From Oscillospiraceae bacterium (GTDB taxonomy: Bacteria; Bacillota; Clostridia; Oscillospirales; Oscillospiraceae), in contig SVMI01000002.1 of the NCBI GenBank assembly GCA_015067495.1, forward strand, positions 1-64,000: 64,000 nt of DNA, in the 5' to 3' direction. A program made the translations under genes and the position numbers. Under the pieces are notes generated by a model, which saw nothing but the letters and a program-made list of their open reading frames with translations, made no database searches and was not told where the DNA came from. Shown one piece after another: positions 27,255 to 37,040 of the stretch (positions are counted from its first letter, which is position 1; every line of letters starts with the position of its first letter).

Positions 27255-29120
27255 TCAGACGCTTTCCTGCGCGGCTTCCCACTGTTCCATCAGTTCCAGC
27301 AGGAGCGCTTCTTCCGTTTCCTTTTGGGTCAGCAGCTGTGTTAAAAGCTGATAATCAGCGGCGGCAGATTCGATCTGCTGATCAAGCTCCGCGATGACCG
27401 TCTCCTGTTTTTCAATATCCCGCTCCAGACGGCGGATGAGCTTCTCCTGCTCCTTCGTGCCGCCCTTTGGCTTTTCCTTTCGCTCCTTCGGCGGCGAGCT
27501 CTGGGGCTTTGCAGCCGCTTCATGTTCAAGAATGGAGCGATATTTGGCATAGCCACAGGCAAAATCCCGGATCTGTCCGTCTTCCAACAGCCAGATACGC
27601 TCCGCAAATTTCTCAATGAAATAACGGTCGTGGGACACGAACAGCAGCACGCCCTCAAACTCCTCGATGGCGGCTTCGATCCATTCACGGGATGCAATAT
27701 CCAGATGGTTGGTCGGTTCGTCAAGGATCAGCAGATTGATCTTTTCATCCATGAGCATGCACAGTCTCAGACGGCTCTGCTCGCCGCCGGAGAGCGTTCC
27801 AACGGTTTTGAACACATCTTCACCCTGAAACAAAAATGCGCCCAGTCGGTCACGTGCCGTCTGAGGAGAGCAATTTTTCTCATAAAGCATGGTGTCATAA
27901 AGGGTTCGCTCAGGATGATCGAAGTGGATGATCTGGGGAAGGTAGCCCCATTTGACTGTTGGACCAAATTGGATCTTGCCGCCGAAGTCGTCCTCACCAA
28001 GCAAGCACTTGAGGAAGGTGGACTTTCCCGTCCCGTTGTCACCCAAGATCGCGATGCGTTCACCGCCCTCAACGGTTAGAGAGACATCCGAAAACAGTGT
28101 GCGCTCGCCGAAGGACTTTGATACGCCCTTCATCTTAAACACAACATCGCCGGAGAAGTCCTTCTCGCCGAAGGTCGCCTTCATCTTCTTTTCCGTTTTG
28201 GGCTTTTCCGTCTTGCGAATGCGTTCCATCCGATGCTGGATGGACATGGCGCGACGGTAGAGGGTGCGGTTGTTGATGCCCCAGCCCTTCATTCGTTCGA
28301 CCGTATAGCCAAGCTGCTTCAGCTTTGCCTGCTCCTGCTCGTATTGCTTCAGCTGCAAGTCGAAGCGGGCTTGCTTTTCATCCATATAAAAGGAATAATT
28401 GCCAGAGTAGAACTCCGCGTGACCATCGGTGATCTCAATGACCCGATCTGCGATCCGATCGATGAAATAGCGGTCATGGGAGATGGCAAGGACTGTTCCC
28501 TTAAAGCTATTGATATAGCTTTCCAGCCACTCCACGCTGCGAAGGTCCAGATGGTTGGTCGGCTCGTCCAGCAACAGAATATCCGTCTTTTCCAACAGCA
28601 GTCTGCCGAGATTGACTCTTGTGCGTTCACCGCCGGAAAGGCTGTCAAATTCCTGCGTGCGCTGCTCCGGGGTAATGCCGAGACCGTTACAGATCTTATC
28701 CACTTCCACATCCATCTCATAACCGCCGCCGGATTGAAAGCGGTTTGTCAGGTTATCATACTCCCGAAGCTGTTCAGGTGTCGCACCATGGAGCATCTCC
28801 TGCTCCAGCGCCTCCATACGCTTCTTCGCTTTCAGGATACCCGCATAAGCGGAACGCAGCACGTCCTCAACGGTAAAGCCAAACGGAAATTGGGGGATCT
28901 GTGAGATCAAGCCCAGCCGTTTGTTGGGATTGATGTACACCTCTCCCTCATCATAGTCCATCTCGCCGGAGAGGATCTTGAAAAGGGTCGTTTTGCCACA
29001 GCCGTTGCGACCAAGAACGGCAACACACTCCCCTTCCTGAATTTCAAAGGAAAGTCCATCCAGAAGGTTCTCACCGATGACAAAAAACTTTGTTAAATTG
29101 TTGACAGAAATATCAACCAT
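27255..29120 (-). CDS. ABC-F family ATP-binding protein
   Basis: Two ABC modules (GRNGCGKTT, LSGGERTRV; GDNGTGKST, LSGGEQSRL) with linker; no TM. Confidence 0.93.
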   Translation of the reverse strand: MVDISVNNLTKFFVIGENLLDGLSFEIQEGECVAVLGRNGCGKTTLFKILSGEMDYDEGEVYINPNKRLGLISQIPQFPFGFTVEDVLRSAYAGILKAKKRMEALEQEMLHGATPEQLREYDNLTNRFQSGGGYEMDVEVDKICNGLGITPEQRTQEFDSLSGGERTRVNLGRLLLEKTDILLLDEPTNHLDLRSVEWLESYINSFKGTVLAISHDRYFIDRIADRVIEITDGHAEFYSGNYSFYMDEKQARFDLQLKQYEQEQAKLKQLGYTVERMKGWGINNRTLYRRAMSIQHRMERIRKTEKPKTEKKMKATFGEKDFSGDVVFKMKGVSKSFGERTLFSDVSLTVEGGERIAILGDNGTGKSTFLKCLLGEDDFGGKIQFGPTVKWGYLPQIIHFDHPERTLYDTMLYEKNCSPQTARDRLGAFLFQGEDVFKTVGTLSGGEQSRLRLCMLMDEKINLLILDEPTNHLDIASREWIEAAIEEFEGVLLFVSHDRYFIEKFAERIWLLEDGQIRDFACGYAKYRSILEHEAAAKPQSSPPKERKEKPKGGTKEQEKLIRRLERDIEKQETVIAELDQQIESAAADYQLLTQLLTQKETEEALLLELMEQWEAAQESV

Positions 29121-29121
29121 T

Positions 29122-29712
29122 TTATAGCTCCAGTGTTTCTACAATACATTTCAGCTCGTTCAGATCATATAGAAGATTGAGTGCATCCAGCAATGCGTTT
29201 GCACTCAAATGCTTCGGAAAATCAAGCTTTTCGATGAGTTTTTTGCGCAGCAGCGCACTATTCGCTCCGCCCGACAGCCCCAGCTCATACAGATCCTGCT
29301 TTGTGATGCCGTGCGCATTCGATGGCGGATCGTCGTCAAAAGTCGCTCCCGCGCGGCGCAGCACCTCAAGGATCACTTCCGGGGTCATTCCCTCCACCCC
29401 GAGGATGCCCTCTTTCCCCGGAGTGCTCTTGCGTCGCTCCTTGCCGGGAATTTCGGGAATATAGGCATGCTTCAGATACTGTGCCGGAATCGCACTCTTG
29501 ATATGATTGCGGATAACAAAGCCCGCACCGTCCGAGTCGGTAAGCACGATCAGTCCCCTGCTCTGTGCGATCCTGCGAAGCAGGTTCATAAGCTCCTTGT
29601 TTTTGAAAATGCCGAAGCCGGAGGCTTCAAGGATCGTGGTATCCACGATCTGGGAGAGGGTGTTTTTATCGTACCTGCCCTCCACAAGGATCGCTTCCCT
29701 GATCCTGATCAT
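29122..29712 (-). CDS. Ribonuclease M5-like toprim protein
   Basis: EAILVEGRYDKNTLSQIVD, VLTDSDGAGFVIRNHI; DUF4093-like C-term. Confidence 0.8.
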   Translation of the reverse strand: MIRIREAILVEGRYDKNTLSQIVDTTILEASGFGIFKNKELMNLLRRIAQSRGLIVLTDSDGAGFVIRNHIKSAIPAQYLKHAYIPEIPGKERRKSTPGKEGILGVEGMTPEVILEVLRRAGATFDDDPPSNAHGITKQDLYELGLSGGANSALLRKKLIEKLDFPKHLSANALLDALNLLYDLNELKCIVETLEL

Positions 29713-30752
29713 GCTCTCGCCTCCTGTGCCAGCTGCAGCAACAGCATCTCCAGCAGGCGCTCCTGCTCATCAAAGGAGGTCTTCATGCGGTAGTCTGTTT
29801 CCAAAACCAGCTCTGCGGTCTTTTTGCAAAAGGCAGGGCTGAATTTACGGGCAGCCTCCATCGTCTTCCTTGCCGGATATTCACTGATGCCGCAAAGACT
29901 TGCCAGTTCGGAGGCGTTTCGTCCGTTATCGATCAGGATGCGCGCTGTACTGATCCTGCGGAAGTGCATTCCGATTGCACCGAGGATCGCGATGGGGTCC
30001 TGCTGCATTTTCAGCAGCTGCTGAAGCTTATCCAATGCCTGAGAAAAGCGTCCCGCACTCAGCAGATCCGTCATTTGGAATACGACCGCATCCAGTACCG
30101 GCTCAACCACCGCGTCGATATCTGCTTTGCAGATCGCATCCGCCCCGGAATAGGCGCAGATCTTGTCGATCTCACCGCTCAGGGCGGTCATCGTACCGCC
30201 GGTAAGCTCGATCAGGTAGACGCAAAGCTCCGGCGTGATCCGCTTCTGTCGATTGAGGAAATGTCGGGTGATCCAGCTGACCAGATCCCGCTGCTCCTGC
30301 TTGGGAAATTCCACGACAGCAGCATTTTCGTCCACTGCAGCATAGAGCTTCTTCAAGCGCTTATCCGGCTTCCACGCAACTGTTTCATAGGTAAACACGA
30401 CTGTGCAGTACTCAGGAATATCGCTGAGTACTTCTGCCATCTTGTTGCGCGCATCCTCGCTCAGCTTGAAGAGGTCGATGTCATCCACCTGAACCATGGA
30501 AAATTCCGCCATCATAGGGATATTCTCCACAGCATCCGCAAAGGTCTGCACATCAAATGTCTCATTGGTCAGGCGGTGGTAGTTGAATGACTCCGTTAAA
30601 TCATCGATCAGCAGATCCTTTAACCGCTGCAAATAATGGTGCAGAAGGAAGACCTCCTCGCCATGGAAGATATAAAGTCTTTCGGGCTTCTTCTCCTTAA
30701 TGGAAGTCTTCAATGCCTGAAGCTGGGATGCTGCTTCTTCTCTTTTCGCCAA
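29709..30752 (-). CDS. holA: DNA polymerase III subunit delta (TTG start)
   Basis: KKPERLYIFHGEEVFLLHHYLQRLKDLL; CAGGAGGTGAGACC-TTG. The ORF-track N-terminus overlaps comEC and is not coding. Confidence 0.88.
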   Translation of the reverse strand: MAKREEAASQLQALKTSIKEKKPERLYIFHGEEVFLLHHYLQRLKDLLIDDLTESFNYHRLTNETFDVQTFADAVENIPMMAEFSMVQVDDIDLFKLSEDARNKMAEVLSDIPEYCTVVFTYETVAWKPDKRLKKLYAAVDENAAVVEFPKQEQRDLVSWITRHFLNRQKRITPELCVYLIELTGGTMTALSGEIDKICAYSGADAICKADIDAVVEPVLDAVVFQMTDLLSAGRFSQALDKLQQLLKMQQDPIAILGAIGMHFRRISTARILIDNGRNASELASLCGISEYPARKTMEAARKFSPAFCKKTAELVLETDYRMKTSFDEQERLLEMLLLQLAQEARA

Positions 30753-30756
30753 GGTC

Positions 30757-33003
30757 TCACCTCCTGAAAATAATTGTGCCGTGTATGTCTGTGCGGTACA
30801 CACAGCAGCCGATTGCTGCCAGCCGCTGCAATACCGTGTCGGACGGATGACCGTAACGGTTGTCCTCTCCAACGGAGATGATGGCATGTTCCGGTCGTGT
30901 GGCGGCAAGCAGTGCCTCACCTGTAGAAGTTGCCGACCCATGATGTCCGACGATCAAAAGGTCAAGCTGTGGCAACCTGTGGCTGCGCAGGAGAACAAGC
31001 TCCCCCAATGTGCCTCTGTCGCCTGTGATCAGTATATCACAATCGCCGCTTTGGAACAAGATGCAAAGACTGCTTTCGTTGCCTGCATCGTAGGAATACG
31101 GTCCGACCACGGTCAATCGTGTATCATCAAATTGATAGATTACATCCTCCCGGATGTATTGAACGCTTCCGTCTGTAAGCTCCGAAAGCTTCGCACCGAC
31201 CTGCTCTTCATCAGAAATATGCGGCAGGATCAGGCGATCTGTCCTGATACGGGTCAAAAGATACTGCAAACCGTCCGCGTGATCATCATCGTAGTGCGTA
31301 ACAATGATGCCATCCAGCCGGCTGATTCCCTGACTCAAAAGGGTTTCCGCCGCAAGATCCGCAGCTTGTTCACTGCTATCACCGCCGCAGTCAACCAAAA
31401 ATGTCTTTCCGTCGCTTTGCAGCAGAATGCTCTGCCCTTGCCCGACATCCAATACCGTCACACGGCAATGATCCCACAGCGGCTCAGTCCATGCCAACAG
31501 CTGCGATAAAGCAAGAGTTACAAGAATGCAGCATGCCAACATGAGCGGCTGCTTCTTCTTCATAAGCAGAAATACCGTCAGCATTACATAGGTACCGATC
31601 AACCAAATGACAACATAAATACTGACAGTATAGACAGCTGCCAGTGGCAGCTTCGACAACCATTCCACGATCAGCAACACATAGCGGATGGGAAATGCTA
31701 CAAATGCCGCCATGAAGCAGCCAACCGGCAGGCTCAATAGGCTTAGGGCAAGGCTGAGCAGAATCCCATAGAAGATAAAGGAAATCACCCAAAGCGTCAA
31801 AAGATTTGTCACAATGCCGATCAGGCTGACGCAACCGAAATAGTAAGCCACCAGCGGTGTTGTAAACACCATCGCACTTAATGTTACGGACAGCGACGAT
31901 ACGAGCCAGTGGAGGAGGCGTTTCCAAACACGCTCGCGTTTCTTTCCCTTCTTCTCCGGCAAAAGCCGCGCTGTAATCCGCTGTGAGAACATCAAAATTC
32001 CCAGAACAGATCCGGCTGACAGCTGTAAGCTGACAGATAGGATCGCCATGGGGTTCGCGACAACCATCACCAGCACCGCAAAAGCAAGTGCGGTTTTTGC
32101 ATCGTAGTCCCGGTCTGCCGCCATTGCAATCAGCATCAACGACTGCATAATGCACGCGCGGGTAACTGAAGGAGTAAAACCGACCAGAGCAGCGAACAGA
32201 AGCAGCGCAGGAATACCCAAAATGCAGGCAAGAAAACGTTTCCTTGCAGTGATGGTATAGATCAAGCCAAACAGGATCGACACATGCAGTCCTGAAACTG
32301 CGACAATATGGCTGATACCGCTGACCTTGAAGGCTGTATTCAGTTCATAGTCAATGCCGCTGCGGTCGCTCATCAGCAATGCTCTGGCAAATGCTTCCGC
32401 ATCCTTGGGGAATATCTGCGTGATACGATCCAGCAAGGCTTTCCGCCATAGTGCCGGATAATAACGGGATGGGATCTCTTCTGCTGCCGTAATTACGGAC
32501 TCTCCGACGGGATAGGCGAGCAGGAAGATGCCCTCAGTGCGATGATTGGTTGGGTTCTCAAGTCCGCCGTCCGTTGTCAAACGAAAACGGAAGCGACCGG
32601 CAATGGTATCGCCCGGATAAACCAACGCGTTCTGCTGCAGATACGCTTTTACACGATAATTCTTCCCGGCAAGCACAACATTACCCTCAACAGAAGTGCC
32701 GTACCGTGTCTGCACGGAATAATCCGATGCCTCGATCTGCACATAGCCGGTCTCACCGTCGGCAATTCTGGGTGTCAGCACAAACAGAGCGTCATAAGCC
32801 GAAAACCACAGCACACCCAAGGCACAGCCAAAGGACAAAAGTAATGCCAACTTTGGCAGCTTTTGTGCCTTTACAAAGAACCCAATGATACCTGCAACCG
32901 CAAGCAGACCCAGCCCGGTTGGAAGGATCCATGCTCCGTAAAAGCATGCGCAAGGGAATATGCCTGTGAGAAATCCAACAGTAAACCAAGCGAGCTTACG
33001 CAT
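30757..33003 (-). CDS. comEC: DNA internalization competence protein ComEC/Rec2
   Basis: SGISHIVAVSGLHVSILFGL, GFTPSVTRACIMQSLML, MBL domain VLDVGQGQSILLQSDGKTFLVDCGGD, HYDDDHADGL. Confidence 0.94.
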   Translation of the reverse strand: MRKLAWFTVGFLTGIFPCACFYGAWILPTGLGLLAVAGIIGFFVKAQKLPKLALLLSFGCALGVLWFSAYDALFVLTPRIADGETGYVQIEASDYSVQTRYGTSVEGNVVLAGKNYRVKAYLQQNALVYPGDTIAGRFRFRLTTDGGLENPTNHRTEGIFLLAYPVGESVITAAEEIPSRYYPALWRKALLDRITQIFPKDAEAFARALLMSDRSGIDYELNTAFKVSGISHIVAVSGLHVSILFGLIYTITARKRFLACILGIPALLLFAALVGFTPSVTRACIMQSLMLIAMAADRDYDAKTALAFAVLVMVVANPMAILSVSLQLSAGSVLGILMFSQRITARLLPEKKGKKRERVWKRLLHWLVSSLSVTLSAMVFTTPLVAYYFGCVSLIGIVTNLLTLWVISFIFYGILLSLALSLLSLPVGCFMAAFVAFPIRYVLLIVEWLSKLPLAAVYTVSIYVVIWLIGTYVMLTVFLLMKKKQPLMLACCILVTLALSQLLAWTEPLWDHCRVTVLDVGQGQSILLQSDGKTFLVDCGGDSSEQAADLAAETLLSQGISRLDGIIVTHYDDDHADGLQYLLTRIRTDRLILPHISDEEQVGAKLSELTDGSVQYIREDVIYQFDDTRLTVVGPYSYDAGNESSLCILFQSGDCDILITGDRGTLGELVLLRSHRLPQLDLLIVGHHGSATSTGEALLAATRPEHAIISVGEDNRYGHPSDTVLQRLAAIGCCVYRTDIHGTIIFRR

Positions 33004-33060
33004 GCATATCCCCCTTATTTTTCAGGAAGGAGCGCCGCCAAAGGCAGCGCCCCCATCCTC

Positions 33061-35700
33061 TTAGTTCAGTTTGGAGGCAACAAAATCGTCAACCAACGCA
33101 AGGGCATTGTCGATCTGCGTAGCATCCTTGCCGCCGCCCATTGCGGAGTCAGGTTTACCGCCGCCGCTGCCGCCGCAGGCAGAGCAAACCAGCTTCACAA
33201 GATCGCCTGCCTTGATCCCCTTGGCAATGGCATCCTTGCCGCAAACAGCCAAGAAGGTGATCTTACCCTCATTGACGGTAGAAAGAACTGCAACGATGTC
33301 AGAAGACTTGTCACGCAAGCTGTCGCCCATCTGACGCAGTTTGCCGGCATCTGCACCCTGAACAGTTGTGGTCAGAACACGCAGATCGCCGATCTTGTGG
33401 GCACTGAAGAGGAAGCGATCCACCTCGCCGGCGGCTTCCTTTGCCTTATATGCCTCGATTGCCTTCTTCAGGTTCTTCATTTCCTCAAGATGCTCGATGA
33501 GCTTGTCGGCAAACTCAGTGGGTCTGGTCTTCATTGCGCCGCAGGCGTCATAGACCATCTGGCGATACTTCGCCATATCAGAAAGGCAGAGCTTGCCGGT
33601 GATCGCTTCGATGCGGCGCACGCCGGAAGCGACGCTTGCTTCGGATTCGATGCGGAAAGGACCAACCTTCGCGGTGTTGTCCAGATGTGTGCCGCCGCAA
33701 AGCTCGATGGAATAGCCGCCCATGTTGACAACACGGACAGTATCACCGTACTTCTCACTGAACAGCGCGGTCGCGCCGATCTGCTTTGCTTCCTCGATAG
33801 ACATTTCACGGGTTACGATGGGATAGCCCTCCAAAACGGCATCCTGCACCAGCTTATCGATCTTCGCAAGCTCCTCAGAGGTCAGAGCAGAATAGTGGGT
33901 AAAGTCAAACCGCAGATGATCAGGTTCCACAAAAGAGCCTGCCTGATGAACGTGATCACCCAAAACGGAAGTCAGTGCCTTCTGCAGCAGATGGGTGGCA
34001 GAGTGCGCGCGCATGATCGCCTTGCGGCGTTCCACATCGATGCAGGCACAGACAGCGTCATCGACCTTAATAGAGCCGGACTTCAGCTTGCCGTAATGCA
34101 GGTATTTGCCTGCCTTGTCCTTCTGAACGTTGTTGACCTCAAAGCGGCTCTCGCCCACAAGGATCACGCCGTGGTCAGCCACCTGACCGCCCATTTCAGC
34201 ATAGAAGGGCGTGCGGTCGAGAACCAGAATGCCGCTTTCGCCACCGGCAATAGAGCCGGTGACCTCATCGCCAACGCAGACAGCCATCACCTTGGCACTG
34301 CAGGAGCTTTCAGTATAGCCGACAAATTCGGTGGGGGTGTTGTCAAGACCGAAGTCAATGCCCGCCCAAGCCAGATCGCCAAGAGCCTTCCGAGCCTCAC
34401 GGGCGCGGACTCTCTGCTCCTCACGGCATTCGTTAAACTTATCCATATCGAGGGTCATACCCTCGTCTTCAACCATTTCAACGGTCAGATCCACAGGGAA
34501 GCCGTAGGTATCGGACAGCAGGAACGCATCCGCGCCGGAGAAGACAGTCAAACCATTCGCCTTATGCTCAGCCAGCTTTTCGCTGAAGATGCGCATACCG
34601 GCATCAATGGTCTTGGCAAAGTTCTCTTCCTCCACCTTGATGACCTTGGTGATATATTCCGCACGCTCACGCAGGTAGGTGTAATGAACCTCATTCTCCT
34701 TGACGACAGTTTCAACGACGTCGTAAAGGAACGGATGGTTCACGCCCAAAAGCTTGCCATGTCGGGCAGCACGGCGCAGCAGGCGGCGCAGGACATAGCC
34801 GCGACCTTCGTTGCTGGGCAGAACGCCGTCTGCGATCATAAAGGTGGACGCACGGATGTGATCTGTGATGACACGCAGAGAAACGTCCATCTTGACGCTG
34901 CGACCGTAGGAAGCGCCGGTAATGGTTGTCACCTTATTGGTGATGTTCATAACTGTGTCCACATCGAACAGGGAGTTGACGTCCTGACAGACAACAGCCA
35001 GACGCTCCAAGCCCATGCCGGTATCGATGTTCTTCTGTGCAAGCTCGGTGTAGTTGCCTTGACCGTCGTTGTCAAACTGGGAGAAGACGTTATTCCACAC
35101 TTCCATGTAGCGGTCGCATTCACAGCCTACCTTGCAGTCGGGGCTGCCGCAGCCGTACTTCTCGCCGCGGTCATAGTAGATCTCAGAGCAGGGACCGCAG
35201 GGGCCGGAGCCATGCTCCCAGAAGTTGTCCTTCTTGCCGAAACGGAAGATGTGATCCGCAGGAACGCCGATCTCGTTAGTCCAGATCTCAAATGCTTCCT
35301 CATCATTTTCATAGATGGAAGGATACAGACGGGACTCCTCAAGACCCACGACCTTGGTCAGAAATTCCCAAGACCATGCGATAGCTTCGTGCTTGAAATA
35401 GTCACCGAAGGAGAAGTTGCCCAGCATTTCAAAATAAGTGCCGTGACGGGCAGTTTTGCCGATGTTCTCGATATCGCCGGTACGGATGCACTTCTGGCAA
35501 GTGCAGATACGGCGGCGGGGCGGCTCTACATCACCCTTGAAGAAGGGCTTCATGGGTGCCATGCCGGAGTTGATCAGAAGCAGAGACGCATCATTTTGCG
35601 GGATCAGGGAGTAGCTGGGAAGACGCAGGTGACCCTTGCTCTCAAAAAAAGAAAGGAACATTTCGCGCAGTTCATTTACGCCATAAGGTTTATTGCTCAT
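33061..35700 (-). CDS. alaS: Alanyl-tRNA synthetase
   Basis: HLRLPSYSLIPQNDASLLLINSGMAPMKPFF; HSATHLLQKAL; CGGTH. Confidence 0.97.
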   Translation of the reverse strand: MSNKPYGVNELREMFLSFFESKGHLRLPSYSLIPQNDASLLLINSGMAPMKPFFKGDVEPPRRRICTCQKCIRTGDIENIGKTARHGTYFEMLGNFSFGDYFKHEAIAWSWEFLTKVVGLEESRLYPSIYENDEEAFEIWTNEIGVPADHIFRFGKKDNFWEHGSGPCGPCSEIYYDRGEKYGCGSPDCKVGCECDRYMEVWNNVFSQFDNDGQGNYTELAQKNIDTGMGLERLAVVCQDVNSLFDVDTVMNITNKVTTITGASYGRSVKMDVSLRVITDHIRASTFMIADGVLPSNEGRGYVLRRLLRRAARHGKLLGVNHPFLYDVVETVVKENEVHYTYLRERAEYITKVIKVEEENFAKTIDAGMRIFSEKLAEHKANGLTVFSGADAFLLSDTYGFPVDLTVEMVEDEGMTLDMDKFNECREEQRVRAREARKALGDLAWAGIDFGLDNTPTEFVGYTESSCSAKVMAVCVGDEVTGSIAGGESGILVLDRTPFYAEMGGQVADHGVILVGESRFEVNNVQKDKAGKYLHYGKLKSGSIKVDDAVCACIDVERRKAIMRAHSATHLLQKALTSVLGDHVHQAGSFVEPDHLRFDFTHYSALTSEELAKIDKLVQDAVLEGYPIVTREMSIEEAKQIGATALFSEKYGDTVRVVNMGGYSIELCGGTHLDNTAKVGPFRIESEASVASGVRRIEAITGKLCLSDMAKYRQMVYDACGAMKTRPTEFADKLIEHLEEMKNLKKAIEAYKAKEAAGEVDRFLFSAHKIGDLRVLTTTVQGADAGKLRQMGDSLRDKSSDIVAVLSTVNEGKITFLAVCGKDAIAKGIKAGDLVKLVCSACGGSGGGKPDSAMGGGKDATQIDNALALVDDFVASKLN

Positions 35701-35721
35701 TGGTAATTACCTCCAAATAGA

Positions 35722-35945
35722 TTACAAAAATATAACTCGCCCCCAAATTTAGGGGCGAGTTGAATCGCGGTACCACCCTAATTCATCCCTTGCGGGATAT
35801 CTTAGCGGCTCTGTAACGGGAGCACCCGTCCCGGTCATCCCGGGCGACACGGAAGTGGCTGACAGATGCTTCTGACAAGGGCTTTCACCATTCCCCTCTC
35901 GCTATGGTCGCAGTCATCTGTTTTGTTTCCGTACAGTCTTTACAT
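35722..35945 (-). promoter_or_regulatory. T-box leader of alaS
   Basis: Minus strand AATTAGGGTGGTACCGCG antiterminator motif; terminator ACTCGCCCCTAAATTTGGGGGCGAGT; GCGAGAGGGGAATGGTGAAAGCCC; candidate specifier GCA (AGAA-GCA-TC). Confidence 0.93.
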
Positions 35946-35970
35946 ATCCATGATATTATATCACATTTCG

Positions 35971-36759
35971 TCAAAGAAGTCCAGTATTTTTTACCCATTG
36001 GGCAGACTTTTTAAGACCCTCCACGGTCTTTGTTTCCAAAACCACCGTGCAGTCACACTCCTGTGCCAGCTTCACAAAGAAAGGAAGATCCAGTTCTCCC
36101 TCACCAAGTGCAAGATGATCATTCTTTCCATTTTTTGCATCATGCATGTGCATGTGTGTCAGGCGCGTGCGATTGTAGAAGTAAAACACTTCATCCACGC
36201 GGTCTGCGCAATAATTGTGACCGATATCAAGGGTCAATGCAAACACGGGGCTTTCCAGCAGGATCTCCAGCGCGGCACGCTGGAAATTGCGGAAGCCATT
36301 GGTATTCTCAATGCAGATCACAATACCGCTGTCGCCGATCTGCTGCTCACAGAAATCACGGAAAGAGCTGATCTGGCGCAAATATTCATCGCGGTAAGCA
36401 TCGTAGAAAAGCACCACCCGATCCGGCATTGTGTACTTTGCGCCGTCAGACAGATGCATATTCAGCTTCTTTGCACCAATTTTCTTTGCAACATCAATCG
36501 TTTGTGCAACCGCCATGCGGTAGCCCCCGGAGACGGCGGGATTGAACTCCGCGATCGCCATTTCATCGTTGAGATGGATGGTGTAGAAGATACCGTAGCG
36601 CTGCGCCAGCTCGTTCAACTGATCTGCATCCAGTAAATGCGGCTGATGCAAAGGAAAATTGGTATTCAGCTCTACAAAAGAAAGTCCCAGCTCCGCACAA
36701 AGGGCGGCGGTTTCTGCGACCGTTTCCACCTCGATCAGGGTCGGCATGCCTAAATTCAA
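35971..36759 (-). CDS. Sugar phosphate isomerase/epimerase (AP-endonuclease-2-like TIM barrel)
   Basis: LSFVELNTNFPL, GIVICIENTNGFRNF, FALTLDIGHNYCA, HMHMHDAKNGKNDHLALGEGELD. Confidence 0.85.
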   Translation of the reverse strand: MNLGMPTLIEVETVAETAALCAELGLSFVELNTNFPLHQPHLLDADQLNELAQRYGIFYTIHLNDEMAIAEFNPAVSGGYRMAVAQTIDVAKKIGAKKLNMHLSDGAKYTMPDRVVLFYDAYRDEYLRQISSFRDFCEQQIGDSGIVICIENTNGFRNFQRAALEILLESPVFALTLDIGHNYCADRVDEVFYFYNRTRLTHMHMHDAKNGKNDHLALGEGELDLPFFVKLAQECDCTVVLETKTVEGLKKSAQWVKNTGLL

Positions 36760-37040
36760 GTGTGTTCCTCCTCAATATGGGACTCGAGCCATGCCTTCAT
36801 GGCAAGTCTTCCCTCTTCGGTCATGGAAAATTCTTCCCTGCCCTCAATTTCGCTCTTTTCATAACAGAAAAGTCCGTGCCAATACTCCGCGACAATGGTG
36901 CTTTTCTCAAAATCCACTTCCTTCTGCGTTGCTTTCACCACCGCTGGGCATGCCCGAAATCGGAACATGCCGCAGGAGCCGGTGAAAACATTATCCATCG
37001 CAAAGCTGTGAAGCGTCGGGATAAAAATTTCTTTCATCAT
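36756..37040 (-). CDS. Hypothetical protein (94 aa), overlaps both neighbours
   Basis: Translationally coupled between pepF and the TIM-barrel gene. Confidence 0.7.
   Translation of the reverse strand: MMKEIFIPTLHSFAMDNVFTGSCGMFRFRACPAVVKATQKEVDFEKSTIVAEYWHGLFCYEKSEIEGREEFSMTEEGRLAMKAWLESHIEEEHT

Noticed and set aside
30753-30941. N-terminal extension of the holA ORF in the track
   Set aside because: Overlaps the comEC 3' end and has no delta-subunit similarity. A TTG start with good SD at 30752 fits better.
32863-35706. 947-aa plus-strand ORF antisense to alaS
   Set aside because: The minus strand encodes an unmistakable full-length AlaRS. The antisense frame is open through codon bias and shows no recognisable domain.
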